Shown here: positions 17,811 through 25,961 of the stretch, piece by piece
Layout: each line of letters begins with the position of its first letter
Numbering within the stretch: the first letter of the stretch is position 1
DNA from: Acidobacteriota bacterium
Lineage (GTDB): Bacteria; Acidobacteriota; Terriglobia; Bryobacterales; Bryobacteraceae
Length of the DNA stretch: 35,120 nucleotides
Assembly: GCA_016201205.1 (NCBI GenBank)
Contig: JACQDF010000046.1
Location: forward strand, 1 to 35,120
Direction: 5' to 3'
The notes under the pieces: generated by a model
Database searches by the model: none
Told to the model about the DNA's origin: nothing
The model's input: only the letters and a program-made list of their open reading frames with translations
Made by a program: the position numbers and the translations under genes

Positions 17811-18110
17811 ATGGTGAAAGGGATCGCGGAAATCGCGCCGGCGGCGGTCATCGATCTGGTCGAGCTGAGCGGCAAATCCAAGCCCGCGGAAGGCGGCTTT
17901 GGCTCGATCTTCGAGCAGGCCATGGCGCGAGTGGAGCGCTACCAGAAAGACAGCCAGCAGCAGATCGACCGGTTTCTGCGCGGCGAGGACCAGGAAGTGC
18001 ATGAGCTGGTGCTGGCGGCGCAACGGGCCGAGCTGTCGCTCGAGCTGTTCCTGCAAGTGCGCAATAAAGTGGTGCAGGCCTACCAAGAGGTGATGCGGAT
18101 GCAGATGTAG
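17811..18110 (+). CDS. fliE: Flagellar hook-basal body protein FliE
   Basis: The protein has 99 residues, typical for FliE. The conserved region FGSIFEQAMARVERYQKDSQQQIDRFLRGE is followed by EVHELVLAAQRAELSLELFLQVRNKVVQAYQEVMRMQM, which is the family hallmark. FliE joins the MS ring to the rod and is the first substrate of the export apparatus. A 113-bp gap containing a large palindrome separates it from fliF, the only sizeable gap in the operon. Confidence 0.95.
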   Translation: MVKGIAEIAPAAVIDLVELSGKSKPAEGGFGSIFEQAMARVERYQKDSQQQIDRFLRGEDQEVHELVLAAQRAELSLELFLQVRNKVVQAYQEVMRMQM

Positions 18111-18112
18111 TA

Positions 18113-18204
18113 AGCGCCTGTCCGCTTGCTCACGCGCGCGGCTCGGAAGCGCTTTCTGAGCCGCACGCGTAAGCAAGCGGAGCAGTAATTCCATGACAGG
18201 CGCT
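18113..18204. repeat. Nested palindrome between fliE and fliF
   Basis: An outer inverted repeat pairs AGCGCCTGTC (18113-18122) with GACAGGCGCT (18195-18204). Inside it, CCGCTTGCTCACGCGCGCGG (from 18122) is mirrored by CCGCACGCGTAAGCAAGCGG (18161-18180), arms of nearly 30 bp with about three mismatches around the centre AAGCGCTT. It resembles a REP/BIME-type element of the class with AGCCGC...AGCGG arms. In mRNA it would form a strong hairpin without a U-run, so it might set the fliE/fliF expression ratio more than terminate. Confidence 0.75.
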
Positions 18205-18223
18205 AAGGCGGCCATTCCAGCTA

Positions 18224-19945
18224 ATGCGAGAGCAGCTCCAGCGGCTCCTGGGGAGCCTGACATTCAAAGCGAAGATCAAGACGGCGGCGATCGCGCTGGC
18301 CGTCGGCGCCGGCTTGTATTTGCTGGTGCAGGATCACCGCGAGCGCGATTTCCGGCCTTTGTACACGGCACTGGCGGCCGAGGACGCCAGCCAGGTGGTC
18401 AGCAAGCTGAAGGCGTCTGGCGTGGACTACCGGCTGGCGGAGAACGGCTCGACTGTGCTGGTGCGCTCGGCCCGCGTTGCCGATGCGCGCCTGCTGGTGG
18501 CCGGTGCGGGCCTGCCCAAGACGGGGCGCATGGGCTTCGAGCTCTTTGACAAGACCAATTTCGGAGCCTCGGACTTCACCGAGCAAGTCAATTATCGCCG
18601 CGCGCTCGAGGGTGAGCTCGAGCGCTCGATCATGGCGCTTTCCGAAGTCGAGCAGGCGCGGGTGCATCTGACGTTTCCGAAGGACTCGATCTTCACCGAA
18701 TCCAGGCAGCCCGCCAAGGCGAGTGTTCTGCTGAAACTGCGCGCCGGGGCGAAGCTTGCTCCTCAGAATGTACTGGCGGTGGGGCACCTGGTATCGAGCG
18801 CTGTCGAGGGGCTGGCGCCGGAGGGGGTGTCCGTTGTCGACATGCAGGGGAACCTGCTCAGCAGGCGGCTGCGACCGGGGGGCGCGGAAGGTTCGGAGAT
18901 GGAAGGGGGGTTGGAATACCGTCAGCGCTTCGAGCGGGATGTGCTGGCGAAAATCTACGCAACGGTCGAACCGGTGCTGGGCTCGGATCATTTCCGGGCG
19001 GGTGTTTCGGCGGAAGTGGATCTTTCCAGCGGCGAACAAAGCGAAGAGAGCTGGGATCCGAACCGCAGCGTGATGGTGACGCAGCAACGCACCGAGGAAA
19101 TGAATTCGCCCGCCAGCGCGTCCGGCGTGCCGGGGACGGCATCGAGCTTGCCCCGGCCGACGTCGCGTCCCGGCGCGTCCGGCTCGGGATTGACGAGGAG
19201 GACAGAGAACATCACGTACCAATCGAGCCGCATGATGAAGCGCACCAAGGTGCCGCAAGGCGCGATCCGCCGGATTTCGGTATCGGCCATCGTGGACCAG
19301 GAGGTGCGCTGGGAGGGAACGGGCGCCAAAGCAAAGCGCATTCTGGAGCCGCCCAGTGAGGAGAAGCTGAAGAAGGTGCGTGATCTGGTGGCCGGGGCGA
19401 TCGGCTTCAACCAGGAGCGTGGCGACCAGATCATCGTACAGAGTTTGCCGTTCGAAGCGACTTTGCGGCTGCCGCCACCCGAGGATCCGGCGGCGCGCCG
19501 TCCGCCTGCATCGGCGCCGCTGCCGTTCGGACTGGACAAGGTGCAGCCTGCGGTGCTCATCGGCGCCGCCGCCGGAGTGGTGGTGCTGCTGGTGGCGCTG
19601 ACGTTGCTGGCGTCGCGGATGCTGCGCGGCAACAGGAAGAAGGCCGGCGCGAAAGTCGAAGGGCTGCCCGCGTTGGCGGAACGGGAGACCCATCCCCACG
19701 CCCTTGCCGAGGCGGAAGCGGCTTCAGGGAAGTCGCTCGAGCAAAAGCTCGAAGCCAGGCTGGCCGAGCAGGCGGCGCAGCGGGAGAAGGCCGAGCTGGC
19801 GGCCCTCGATTCCCTCAAGCTGCCGATGGTGCAGACCAAGAAATCCGAAGTGCTCGTCAAACACATCGCCGAAGAGGCCAAGCGAGACCCGCCTGCGGTG
19901 GCGCAGTTGCTGCGGAGCTGGATCTCACAAAAGGAGCGCCCCTGA
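18224..19945 (+). CDS. fliF: Flagellar MS-ring protein FliF
   Basis: The protein has 573 residues. A first membrane helix (TAAIALAVGAGLYLLVQ, about 19-35) is followed by the ring-building motif 1 with RDFRPLYTALAAEDASQVVSKLKASGVDYRLAENGSTVLV. Then come EGELERSIMALSEVEQARVHLTFP and PEGVSVVDMQGNLLS of the second ring-building motif. A Ser/Pro-rich loop lies near 290-330. A second membrane helix (AAAGVVVLLVALTLLASRML) is near 445-465. The C-terminal cytoplasmic tail ends LLRSWISQKE, the FliG-binding part. It forms the inner-membrane base of the motor. No good ribosome binding site precedes the ATG, and the palindrome is just upstream. It precedes fliG by 3 bp. Confidence 0.95.
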   Translation: MREQLQRLLGSLTFKAKIKTAAIALAVGAGLYLLVQDHRERDFRPLYTALAAEDASQVVSKLKASGVDYRLAENGSTVLVRSARVADARLLVAGAGLPKTGRMGFELFDKTNFGASDFTEQVNYRRALEGELERSIMALSEVEQARVHLTFPKDSIFTESRQPAKASVLLKLRAGAKLAPQNVLAVGHLVSSAVEGLAPEGVSVVDMQGNLLSRRLRPGGAEGSEMEGGLEYRQRFERDVLAKIYATVEPVLGSDHFRAGVSAEVDLSSGEQSEESWDPNRSVMVTQQRTEEMNSPASASGVPGTASSLPRPTSRPGASGSGLTRRTENITYQSSRMMKRTKVPQGAIRRISVSAIVDQEVRWEGTGAKAKRILEPPSEEKLKKVRDLVAGAIGFNQERGDQIIVQSLPFEATLRLPPPEDPAARRPPASAPLPFGLDKVQPAVLIGAAAGVVVLLVALTLLASRMLRGNRKKAGAKVEGLPALAERETHPHALAEAEAASGKSLEQKLEARLAEQAAQREKAELAALDSLKLPMVQTKKSEVLVKHIAEEAKRDPPAVAQLLRSWISQKERP

Positions 19946-19948
19946 GGG

Positions 19949-20980
19949 ATGACGCCCAAAATCGACAGATCCGGGGATGAGGTCACCGGGCTGCGGAAAG
20001 CGGCGATCCTGTCGGTGATCCTGGGCGAGCACGTGAGCGCGGAGATCTTCAAGGAACTGGAGGAAGACGAGATTCAGCTCATCAGCCGGGAAGTGGCCAA
20101 GATCGGCAGCGTCGCCAGCGAGCAAGCCGAGCTCATTCTGGAAGAGTTTTATCAGATGTCGCTGGCGTCGGATTACATGCACAAGGGCGGGGTGGACTAC
20201 GCTCGCAAAGTGCTGACGAACGCTTTCGGCCCCGAGCATGCCAAGAAGCTGCTGGACAGGCTGATGAAAGCGCTGGGCGCCGAGGGGGCGAACTTCGATG
20301 CGCTTCAGAAAGCCGATCCGCAGCAGCTTGCCAAGTTCATCCATAGCGAGCACCCGCAGACCATTGCACTTGTGCTTTCTCACCTGAACCCTTCGCAGGC
20401 GGCAGGGCTGCTGCAATCGCTGCCGCCGGAAATGAGGCCGGACGTGGCGCTGCGCATGGCGAGCCTGGATCAGATCTCGCCGGACATCATCTCGAAGATC
20501 GCCGCGATCATCGGACAGAAGATGAAGGCGCTGGGCGAGCTGAGCCGCGAGTCCTCTGGCGGCGTGCGCGCGGTGGCGGAGATCTTCAACCGCCTGGACG
20601 CCGCCACCAGCCGGGAGGTGCTCGAGGTGATCGAACGGGAAGAGCCGAATCTCACCGAGACGATTCGCCAATTGATGTTTGTCTTCGAGGATCTGCTGAT
20701 GATGGATCAGAGCGCCATCAAGGAGGTGCTGAGCCGCATCGACCGGAAGCTGCTCACCATCGCGCTGAAGGGTACCAGCGACGCTCTGAAGAATCATTTC
20801 TTGCAGTGCATGTCGTCGCGCGGCGCGGAAATGATGAAAGAAGACATGGACGCCCTGGGGCCAGTGAAGCTGAAAGAAGTGGAGGGGGCCCAGCAGCAGA
20901 TCATCGCCATCGTGCGGCAACTGGAGGCCGAGGGAGTGATCAGCCTGAAAGGCTCTGGCGGAGACCAGTATGTCGTCTAG
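19949..20980 (+). CDS. fliG: Flagellar motor switch protein FliG
   Basis: The protein has 343 residues, standard for FliG. The N-terminal domain LRKAAILSVILGEHVSAEIFKELEEDEIQLISREVAKIG binds FliF. The middle domain has the EHPQTIALVLSHLNPSQAAGLLQSLP motif (the EHPQxxAxxL signature). The C-terminal torque domain has FEDLLMMDQSAIKEVLSRIDRKLLTIALKG and MSSRGAEMMKEDMDALGPV, which carry the charged residues that face the stator. It is the rotor part of the switch complex. Its last 11 bp overlap fliH. Confidence 0.97.
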   Translation: MTPKIDRSGDEVTGLRKAAILSVILGEHVSAEIFKELEEDEIQLISREVAKIGSVASEQAELILEEFYQMSLASDYMHKGGVDYARKVLTNAFGPEHAKKLLDRLMKALGAEGANFDALQKADPQQLAKFIHSEHPQTIALVLSHLNPSQAAGLLQSLPPEMRPDVALRMASLDQISPDIISKIAAIIGQKMKALGELSRESSGGVRAVAEIFNRLDAATSREVLEVIEREEPNLTETIRQLMFVFEDLLMMDQSAIKEVLSRIDRKLLTIALKGTSDALKNHFLQCMSSRGAEMMKEDMDALGPVKLKEVEGAQQQIIAIVRQLEAEGVISLKGSGGDQYVV

Positions 20981-21644
20981 AATCGTTCCCGCCAGCCAGG
21001 CCGGCGACGCGGAGGCTCTCAACTGGCGCGCGGCCGGAGAGCGGGTGTGCCAGGCGGGGGAGACGGCGGAAAATATCGAAACCCAGGGAGCGCCGGACAG
21101 CGCGGGACACTCCATGCTGGCGGCGCGGCTTCGGGAGCTCGAGCAGCAGATTCCTGTGCGGGAGCAGCAGGCGAGACAGGCAGGGCGCCGCGAGGGAGAA
21201 GCGGCGGCGGCGGCGCAATGGGAGCCGGCGCTGGAGCGGCTGGCGCGCACGGCGGCGGAGCTGGCGGGATTGCGCGGGAGGCTGAGGCGGGAAGCGGAAG
21301 AAGATGTCGTGAGGCTGAGCATGGCGGTGGCGCGGCGCATCTTGCGGCGCGAGCTGACAGTGGACCCCGAGGCTTTGCTGGGCCTGGTGAAAGCGGCCCT
21401 CGAGCGGATCGACCAGCGCGAGCTGCACCGCCTGCGGGTGCGGCCGGAAGACGCCGCACGGGTAAGCGCTTTTCTGGAGCGCATCGGCAGCCCGCAGCGG
21501 CTCGAGGTGGTCGCCGACAACACGCTCGAGCGCGGCGGCGTGGTATTGGAAACAGAGCGCGGAGGCCTGGACGCCTCGGTGGAAACACAATTGGAGGAGA
21601 TTCAGCGCGGCTTTTCCGATCTGCTGCCGCGGCCGAAGGACTGA
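20970..21644 (+). CDS. fliH: Flagellar export regulator FliH
   Basis: The protein has 224 residues. The N-terminal part is variable. The middle is a long charged helix (ARLRELEQQIPVREQQARQAGRREGEAAAAAQWEPALERLART). The C-terminal globular part VVRLSMAVARRILRRELTVDPEALLGLVKAALERI, with a later GGVVLETERGGLDASVETQLEEI, is characteristic of FliH and related V-type ATPase E subunits. FliH dimers hold the FliI ATPase at the export gate. It overlaps fliG by 11 bp and precedes fliI by 2 bp. Confidence 0.9.
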   Translation: MSSRIVPASQAGDAEALNWRAAGERVCQAGETAENIETQGAPDSAGHSMLAARLRELEQQIPVREQQARQAGRREGEAAAAAQWEPALERLARTAAELAGLRGRLRREAEEDVVRLSMAVARRILRRELTVDPEALLGLVKAALERIDQRELHRLRVRPEDAARVSAFLERIGSPQRLEVVADNTLERGGVVLETERGGLDASVETQLEEIQRGFSDLLPRPKD

Positions 21645-21646
21645 TC

Positions 21647-22969
21647 ATGGAGAGCATTCAGCTCAGCCCTTACTTTGACGCTGTCTCCCGCGCTGACACG
21701 CTGCGCTGGGTGGGCGCGGTCACGGCGATGGTGGGTCTGCTGGTGGAATCGTCGGGACCGGCGGCGGCGGTGGGCGATTTTTGCGAAGTGCGGGCATCCA
21801 ACGGAAGGCGGATTCGAGCGCAGGTGATCGGCTTTCGCAACGGCCGTGTCCTGTCGATGCCGCTGGAAGAGACAGACGGGCTGCAACTGGGCGACGCGAT
21901 CGTGGCCCGAGGCGAGCAAGCGCGGGTAGCGGTGGGGCGTGGACTGCTGGGCCGTGTGCTGGATGGCTTCGGAAAACCTCTCGATGAGAAGGCGCCGGTG
22001 GAGCCGGAGGCGGCCTACCGTCTGTATCGAAGCCCGCCGGGGCCGCTGGAGCGCGAGCCGATCCGCGAGCCGCTGGTGACCGGCATCCGCGCCATTGACA
22101 GCCTGCTGGCTTGCGGCAAGGGGCAACGGATCGGGCTGTTCGGAGGCAGCGGCGTGGGCAAGAGCACGCTGCTTGGCTCGATGTCGCGGCACAACTTCGC
22201 GGACGTGAGCGTCATCGCGCTGATCGGGGAGCGGAACCGCGAGGTGCGGAGTTTCATCGAGCAGGAGCTGGGGCCCGAAGGGCTGGCGCGCTCGGTGGTG
22301 GTGGTCGCGACTGGTGACCAGCCGGCGCCGCTGCGGATTCGCGCTTCGTTTGTCGCGCTGGCGTTAGCGGAATACTTTCGCGATCAGGGCGCCGATGTGC
22401 TGCTGGTCATGGACTCGGTGACGCGGCTGGCAATGGCGCAAAGGGAAATCGGGCTGGCCGCCGGCGAACCGCCCAGCCAGAAGGGGTACACACCGAGCGT
22501 ATTTAACCTGCTGCCGAGAATCTTCGAGCGAGCGGGCCGGTTTGCGAAGGGATCGATCACGGGCTTCTTCACGGTGCTGGTGGAAGGCGACGATTTCAAC
22601 GAGCCCATCTCCGACGCGGTGCGGGCCATTCTCGATGGCCACATTATCCTGTCACGGGAGCTGGGAGCGGCCGGGCACTACCCGGCGATCGATATTCTGC
22701 AATCGGTGAGCCGTCTGGCGAATCAGGTATCGACTCCTGAGCAGGCCGAGTGGGCACAGCGGGTGCGCGAGGCGATGGCGGCGTATCATCGCGCGCAGGA
22801 TCTGATTCTGCTCGGAGCGTACACAGCCGGCTCGAACCCGAAGCTCGACGCGGCCATCAAATCGCGTGACGAGCTGAACGGGTTTCTCCGGCAGCAGGTG
22901 CATGCCAAATCCACGCGGGAAGAGACGCTCGCCGAGTTGGAGCGGCTGGCAAAGGCGCTGGTCCCGTGA
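21647..22969 (+). CDS. fliI: Flagellum-specific export ATPase FliI
   Basis: The protein has 440 residues. The Walker A motif GGSGVGKS is at 166-173. IALIGERNREVRSFIEQELG carries the catalytic glutamate region. Walker B is DVLLVMDSVTRLAMAQREIGLAAGEPP, and PSVFNLLPRIFERAG follows. The start at MESIQLSPYFDAV is the family N-terminus; an in-frame upstream extension from 21047 lies inside fliH and is rejected. FliI energises unfolding and entry of flagellar export substrates. It is coupled to fliJ: the fliJ GTG lies within its last codons. Confidence 0.96.
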   Translation: MESIQLSPYFDAVSRADTLRWVGAVTAMVGLLVESSGPAAAVGDFCEVRASNGRRIRAQVIGFRNGRVLSMPLEETDGLQLGDAIVARGEQARVAVGRGLLGRVLDGFGKPLDEKAPVEPEAAYRLYRSPPGPLEREPIREPLVTGIRAIDSLLACGKGQRIGLFGGSGVGKSTLLGSMSRHNFADVSVIALIGERNREVRSFIEQELGPEGLARSVVVVATGDQPAPLRIRASFVALALAEYFRDQGADVLLVMDSVTRLAMAQREIGLAAGEPPSQKGYTPSVFNLLPRIFERAGRFAKGSITGFFTVLVEGDDFNEPISDAVRAILDGHIILSRELGAAGHYPAIDILQSVSRLANQVSTPEQAEWAQRVREAMAAYHRAQDLILLGAYTAGSNPKLDAAIKSRDELNGFLRQQVHAKSTREETLAELERLAKALVP

Positions 22970-23409
22970 AGCGGTTCCGCTTTCCCTTGGAAGCGGCCCT
23001 CGAGTGGCGGGAACAGCGGAGGGCCGCCGAGCAGGCGCGCCTGGAAGAGCTGTCCGGACAAAGCAGGAAACTGGAAGACCGTCGCGCGGCAGTGGCGCAT
23101 GATTGGGCGAGGTCGCAGCACGACGTGCTGGCGGCCGCGGAAGTGACCGCCCAGGAGCTGGCAGCGCTCTCGGATTTCCGCCGCACCGTCGACCAGGAAA
23201 CGCAGCGGCTCGCTCGCGAAAGGGAGCGAATGGACCAGGCGATCCGCCGGCAGCAGCAGGTGCTGCTGGAAGAAACACGCCGGGTACGCTTGCTCGAGAA
23301 GCTCAAGCAGCGCCGGCTGGAGGAGTGGCTGCGGCTAACCGAGCGCGCTCAGGAACGCGAGGCAACCGAACTCTACCTGGCGCAGTGGAGGAGGCATGAC
23401 GAAAGCTAG
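22966..23409 (+). CDS. fliJ: Flagellar export chaperone FliJ
   Basis: The protein has 147 residues and begins with GTG at 22966, giving a 4-bp overlap with fliI. The N-terminal KRFRFPLEAALEWREQRRAAEQARL is the FliJ pattern, and almost the whole protein is a charged coiled coil ending in LYLAQWRRHDES. FliJ forms the stalk inside the FliI hexamer. It is the last gene of the flagellar operon; fliK, flgD and others are not in this window. A repeat region follows before the convergent peptidase gene. Confidence 0.88.
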   Translation: MKRFRFPLEAALEWREQRRAAEQARLEELSGQSRKLEDRRAAVAHDWARSQHDVLAAAEVTAQELAALSDFRRTVDQETQRLARERERMDQAIRRQQQVLLEETRRVRLLEKLKQRRLEEWLRLTERAQEREATELYLAQWRRHDES

Positions 23410-23420
23410 TTTGACCTTTG

Positions 23421-23509
23421 GTGGGGCGGTCAATCCTGGCCGCCGCCGCCTTTCCAGGCGGCTACTAACCCCGCTGAAAGCGGGCTTGCGGTCTGAAAGC
23501 CCGCCCCAC
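23421..23509. repeat. Palindromic repeat between convergent genes
   Basis: GTGGGGCGG (23421-23429) is mirrored by CCGCCCCAC (23501-23509). Inside are two perfect hairpins: GCCGCC/GGCGGC around TTTCCA (23445-23462) and CCCGCT/AGCGGG around GAA (23470-23484). The layout resembles a multi-stem REP-like element. It fills the gap between fliJ and the peptidase gene and may help end both transcripts. Confidence 0.6.
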
Positions 23510-23513
23510 GCAT

Positions 23514-25619
23514 TCAAGGCAGCGCCCTGAGCATGGCGCTGATGCGGCCAAGCTCAGCGGTGAGAGAGCGGATGGCGCCGCTGGCGACAGTCGCCTGCTG
23601 ATTGGCCTCCTCCCAACGCGCGGCCTCGACAGCTTCACGGACTCCGGGGAGCGTCTTGGCGCCGTAGCCGGTGTACATGCCGGGCGCGTAGAGGTGATGC
23701 TTGTACCAGGGCCGGCCGGGGAGACCGGAAGCGAGCGTCCATGCGCGTTCGGTGCGATAGAGCGCTTCATTGATCGGGCCGAGCCGATCCGGCGGGGCAG
23801 AGTCGCGCCGGGCGGCGGCCTGATAGTCCGCTTCCAATGTTTTCGCAGCGGCGGCCAGCTTGCCCAGTTCCGTGTTGAGATCGCGCAGATCGAGCTTGCC
23901 TGCATCCTTTCCAGCGACCTTGACAATCTCTTCGGAAAAGCGCTGGATGGTGCGGGCCACCGAACCAAACTCGAATGGAAGAAAAGCGGCGCCGCTCAGA
24001 CGCATCAGCATCGTCGCCGTCACCGCGCTGAGCGTCCGGCCATAGGTGAAGTCGCCATCGGAAAATCGTGTGTACCAGGCAAAGGAATCGTAAATCGAAT
24101 GGTAGACGCCTCCTCCGCCTTCGCCGCCAAAGCCGAGATTCAGGGAAGAAACTCCGGCGTGGTCGAGGAAAGCTACGTAGTCCGAGCCGGCGCCCAGCGA
24201 GCCGAGGCGAAACTCCTCCGGCGTCGCCGTGGATCCGTTGCGAGGGGGGCGGCGGGCTTCGAGCAGCGGTTTGCCGCTGGCCGGGTCCTGAATGTCGCGC
24301 AACACTTCCCGGACGAACTGCTCGAGCGAATGCGAGCCGCTGGCGCCGATGCCGCCTTTGCCGGTCGAGTCGCTGTTGATGTATACGGCCAGCTTCTGGT
24401 CGAGCTCTTCCTGATGCTTCTCGACCCATTCGGTGGAGCCCACAAGGCCGAACTCCTCGGCGTCCCAAAGCGCAAAGAGCAGAGTGCGCCGGGGACGCCA
24501 GCCGGTCCTGCGCATCTCGGCAAGCGAGCGGGCGCTCTCGAGCAGCGAGCTGGCGCCACTGAGCGGATCGCTGGCGCCATTCACCCAGGCGTCGTGATGA
24601 TTGCCGTAGAGGATCCACTGGTCGGGCCAGTCGGTTCCAGGAATCCGGGCGATGACGTTGTGGACCGGGCGCGTGGACCAGTCAAAGTCCAGCTTAAGGC
24701 GCACCTTGGCCGGACCAGGACCAACGTGATACGTGAAGCCAAGCGCCCCTCGCCAGGCCTCGGGAGCGACAGGCCCGCCCAGGTGGCGCATCAGCGCCGA
24801 GGCATCTTCGTAGGACATGGGGAGCACAGGGATCTTCATGATGCTCTGAGCTTCCTCGAGCTTGAGCCGCTTCGAGCCGGGCTCGGAGGCCCAGCCGGGC
24901 GAGAGCGGATCGCCGACATAGAGCGGCATGTCCATCACGCTGCCGCGTTGAACGCCATGCGGAGGACGGAAAGCGCCGGCCGGATACACGTCCCCGCGGA
25001 AATAGCCGTCGTCGCGAGGATCCGAGTAAATGATGCAGCCGGCGACGCCGTGCTCGTGCGCGACTTTGGCTTTGGTGCCGCGCCAGCTCTGGCCGTAGCG
25101 GGCGATGACGATCTTGCCTTTGGGGTCGATGCCGAGCCGCTTGAGGTGCTCGTAGTCATCCGGGAGGCCGTAATTGACGTACAGCAGCGGGGCGGTGACA
25201 TCGCCCGAGGCGGAATAGGCATTGTAGGTGGGGAGCTGATGCAGATCGCCGGAATCGCTGTCTTCTTCCAGGATGGGCTCCTGGAGCCGGGCCCGGTAGC
25301 GCACGGGCTCGACCAACTCGACGACGCGCGAGGTGGGATAGGGCAGCAGCGCCTCGAAGGTTTCGATGCGCGCATCGAAGCCCCATTCACGCAGCAGGCC
25401 GAGGGCGTATTCGGCGACGGCGCGCGATGCCGGAGAGCCGGCATGGTGCGGCTCGGCGGACATGCGTTGCATGTACGTGCGAATGCGCGATGCTTCGGGG
25501 ATCAAGCGCGCCTTCAACTCGCGCTGGCGATGTTCGGCCTCCAGAGGCGGCGGGAAGCCGCGGATCGAGGATTGCGCAAACGCAGATATCGAGAGAAAGA
25601 GCAGAGCCCAGGCTGGCAT
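23514..25619 (-). CDS. Secreted M28B peptidase (glutamate carboxypeptidase II-like)
   Basis: The protein has 701 residues. A short signal peptide (MPAWALLFLSISAFAQ) is followed by an N-terminal region and a protease-associated insert (TAPLLYVNYGLPDDYEHL). The catalytic domain carries the two-zinc ligands seen in M28B enzymes: His and Asp in GNHHDAWVNGASDPLSG, the base and ligand pair in WDAEEFGLVGSTEW, Asp in INSDSTGKGG and His in YHSIYDSF. The C-terminal TFR-like dimerisation domain follows (about 560-700). It probably removes C-terminal acidic or other residues from peptides outside the cytoplasm. The start has no ribosome binding site but lies 14 nt after a perfect TATAAT box. It is divergent from the DUF433/DUF5615 pair. 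Confidence 0.93.
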   Translation of the reverse strand: MPAWALLFLSISAFAQSSIRGFPPPLEAEHRQRELKARLIPEASRIRTYMQRMSAEPHHAGSPASRAVAEYALGLLREWGFDARIETFEALLPYPTSRVVELVEPVRYRARLQEPILEEDSDSGDLHQLPTYNAYSASGDVTAPLLYVNYGLPDDYEHLKRLGIDPKGKIVIARYGQSWRGTKAKVAHEHGVAGCIIYSDPRDDGYFRGDVYPAGAFRPPHGVQRGSVMDMPLYVGDPLSPGWASEPGSKRLKLEEAQSIMKIPVLPMSYEDASALMRHLGGPVAPEAWRGALGFTYHVGPGPAKVRLKLDFDWSTRPVHNVIARIPGTDWPDQWILYGNHHDAWVNGASDPLSGASSLLESARSLAEMRRTGWRPRRTLLFALWDAEEFGLVGSTEWVEKHQEELDQKLAVYINSDSTGKGGIGASGSHSLEQFVREVLRDIQDPASGKPLLEARRPPRNGSTATPEEFRLGSLGAGSDYVAFLDHAGVSSLNLGFGGEGGGGVYHSIYDSFAWYTRFSDGDFTYGRTLSAVTATMLMRLSGAAFLPFEFGSVARTIQRFSEEIVKVAGKDAGKLDLRDLNTELGKLAAAAKTLEADYQAAARRDSAPPDRLGPINEALYRTERAWTLASGLPGRPWYKHHLYAPGMYTGYGAKTLPGVREAVEAARWEEANQQATVASGAIRSLTAELGRISAMLRALP

Positions 25620-25633
25620 GTTGAAACCGGACC

Positions 25634-25639
25634 ATTATA
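25634..25639 (-). promoter_or_regulatory. -10 box of the M28 peptidase gene
   Basis: On the minus strand TATAAT, identical to consensus, lies 14 nt before the ATG at 25619. The expected transcript leader is only about 7 nt. The place for a -35 element falls inside the palindrome at 25647-25671. Confidence 0.55.
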
Positions 25640-25646
25640 TCTGGGA

Positions 25647-25671
25647 TTGCGTGCCGCGTCGCGGCACGCAA
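25647..25671. promoter_or_regulatory. Perfect palindrome, candidate operator
   Basis: TTGCGTGCCGCG is followed by one T and then its exact reverse complement CGCGGCACGCAA. With a one-base centre it suits a dimeric DNA-binding protein better than an RNA hairpin. It covers the upstream half of the peptidase promoter and sits just upstream of the DUF433/DUF5615 promoter. Antitoxins commonly repress their own promoters, so the DUF433 protein is the first candidate to bind here; this is inferred. Confidence 0.55.
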
Positions 25672-25697
25672 CGGGTGAGGTCTTCGGCGCTGTGTTG

Positions 25698-25703
25698 TAC
25701 ACT
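25698..25703 (+). promoter_or_regulatory. -10-like box of the toxin-antitoxin pair
   Basis: TACACT, within GTTGTACACT, would start transcription near 25710. That start excludes the GTG at 25707 and favours the GTG at 25725 as the antitoxin start. Confidence 0.35.
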
Positions 25704-25724
25704 GGAGTGGAAGCGAGCCTTCGA

Positions 25725-25961
25725 GTGCCGGAAGTTCTGATCAGTTCCGATCCGAAGATCATGATGGGCAAACCCACCGTCGCCGGGACCCGGATCACGG
25801 TGGAGTTGATCCTGGAGAAACTTGCCGCTGGAGAAACTGTGGACCAGCTCTTGTCCGAGCATCCGCGGCTGACGGCCCAAGGGATACGCGCGGCTATCGC
25901 CTTTGCCGCGGAGGCGCTTCGGGCGGATGTCGTATATCCGGTAGAGAGACTGTCTGGGTGA
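25725..25961 (+). CDS. DUF433 antitoxin-like protein
   Basis: The protein has 78 residues. It matches DUF433: ISSDPKIMMGKPTVAGTRITVELILEKLAAGETVDQLLSEHPRLT, then a helix and YPVERLSG. The GKPxxxGTRxxV segment is the family signature and forms a small helix-turn-helix-like fold. DUF433 genes usually precede DUF5615 PIN-like toxins and act as antitoxins. The start is uncertain: GTG at 25725 is preferred, GTG at 25707 or ATG at 25761 are alternatives. Its stop overlaps the next GTG start (GTGA). Confidence 0.85.
   Translation: MPEVLISSDPKIMMGKPTVAGTRITVELILEKLAAGETVDQLLSEHPRLTAQGIRAAIAFAAEALRADVVYPVERLSG

Noticed and set aside
23694..25724. Long plus-strand frame upstream of and continuous with DUF433
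   Set aside because: It is antisense to the M28 peptidase. Only the last 78 codons match DUF433, and promoter-like sequence lies before them.
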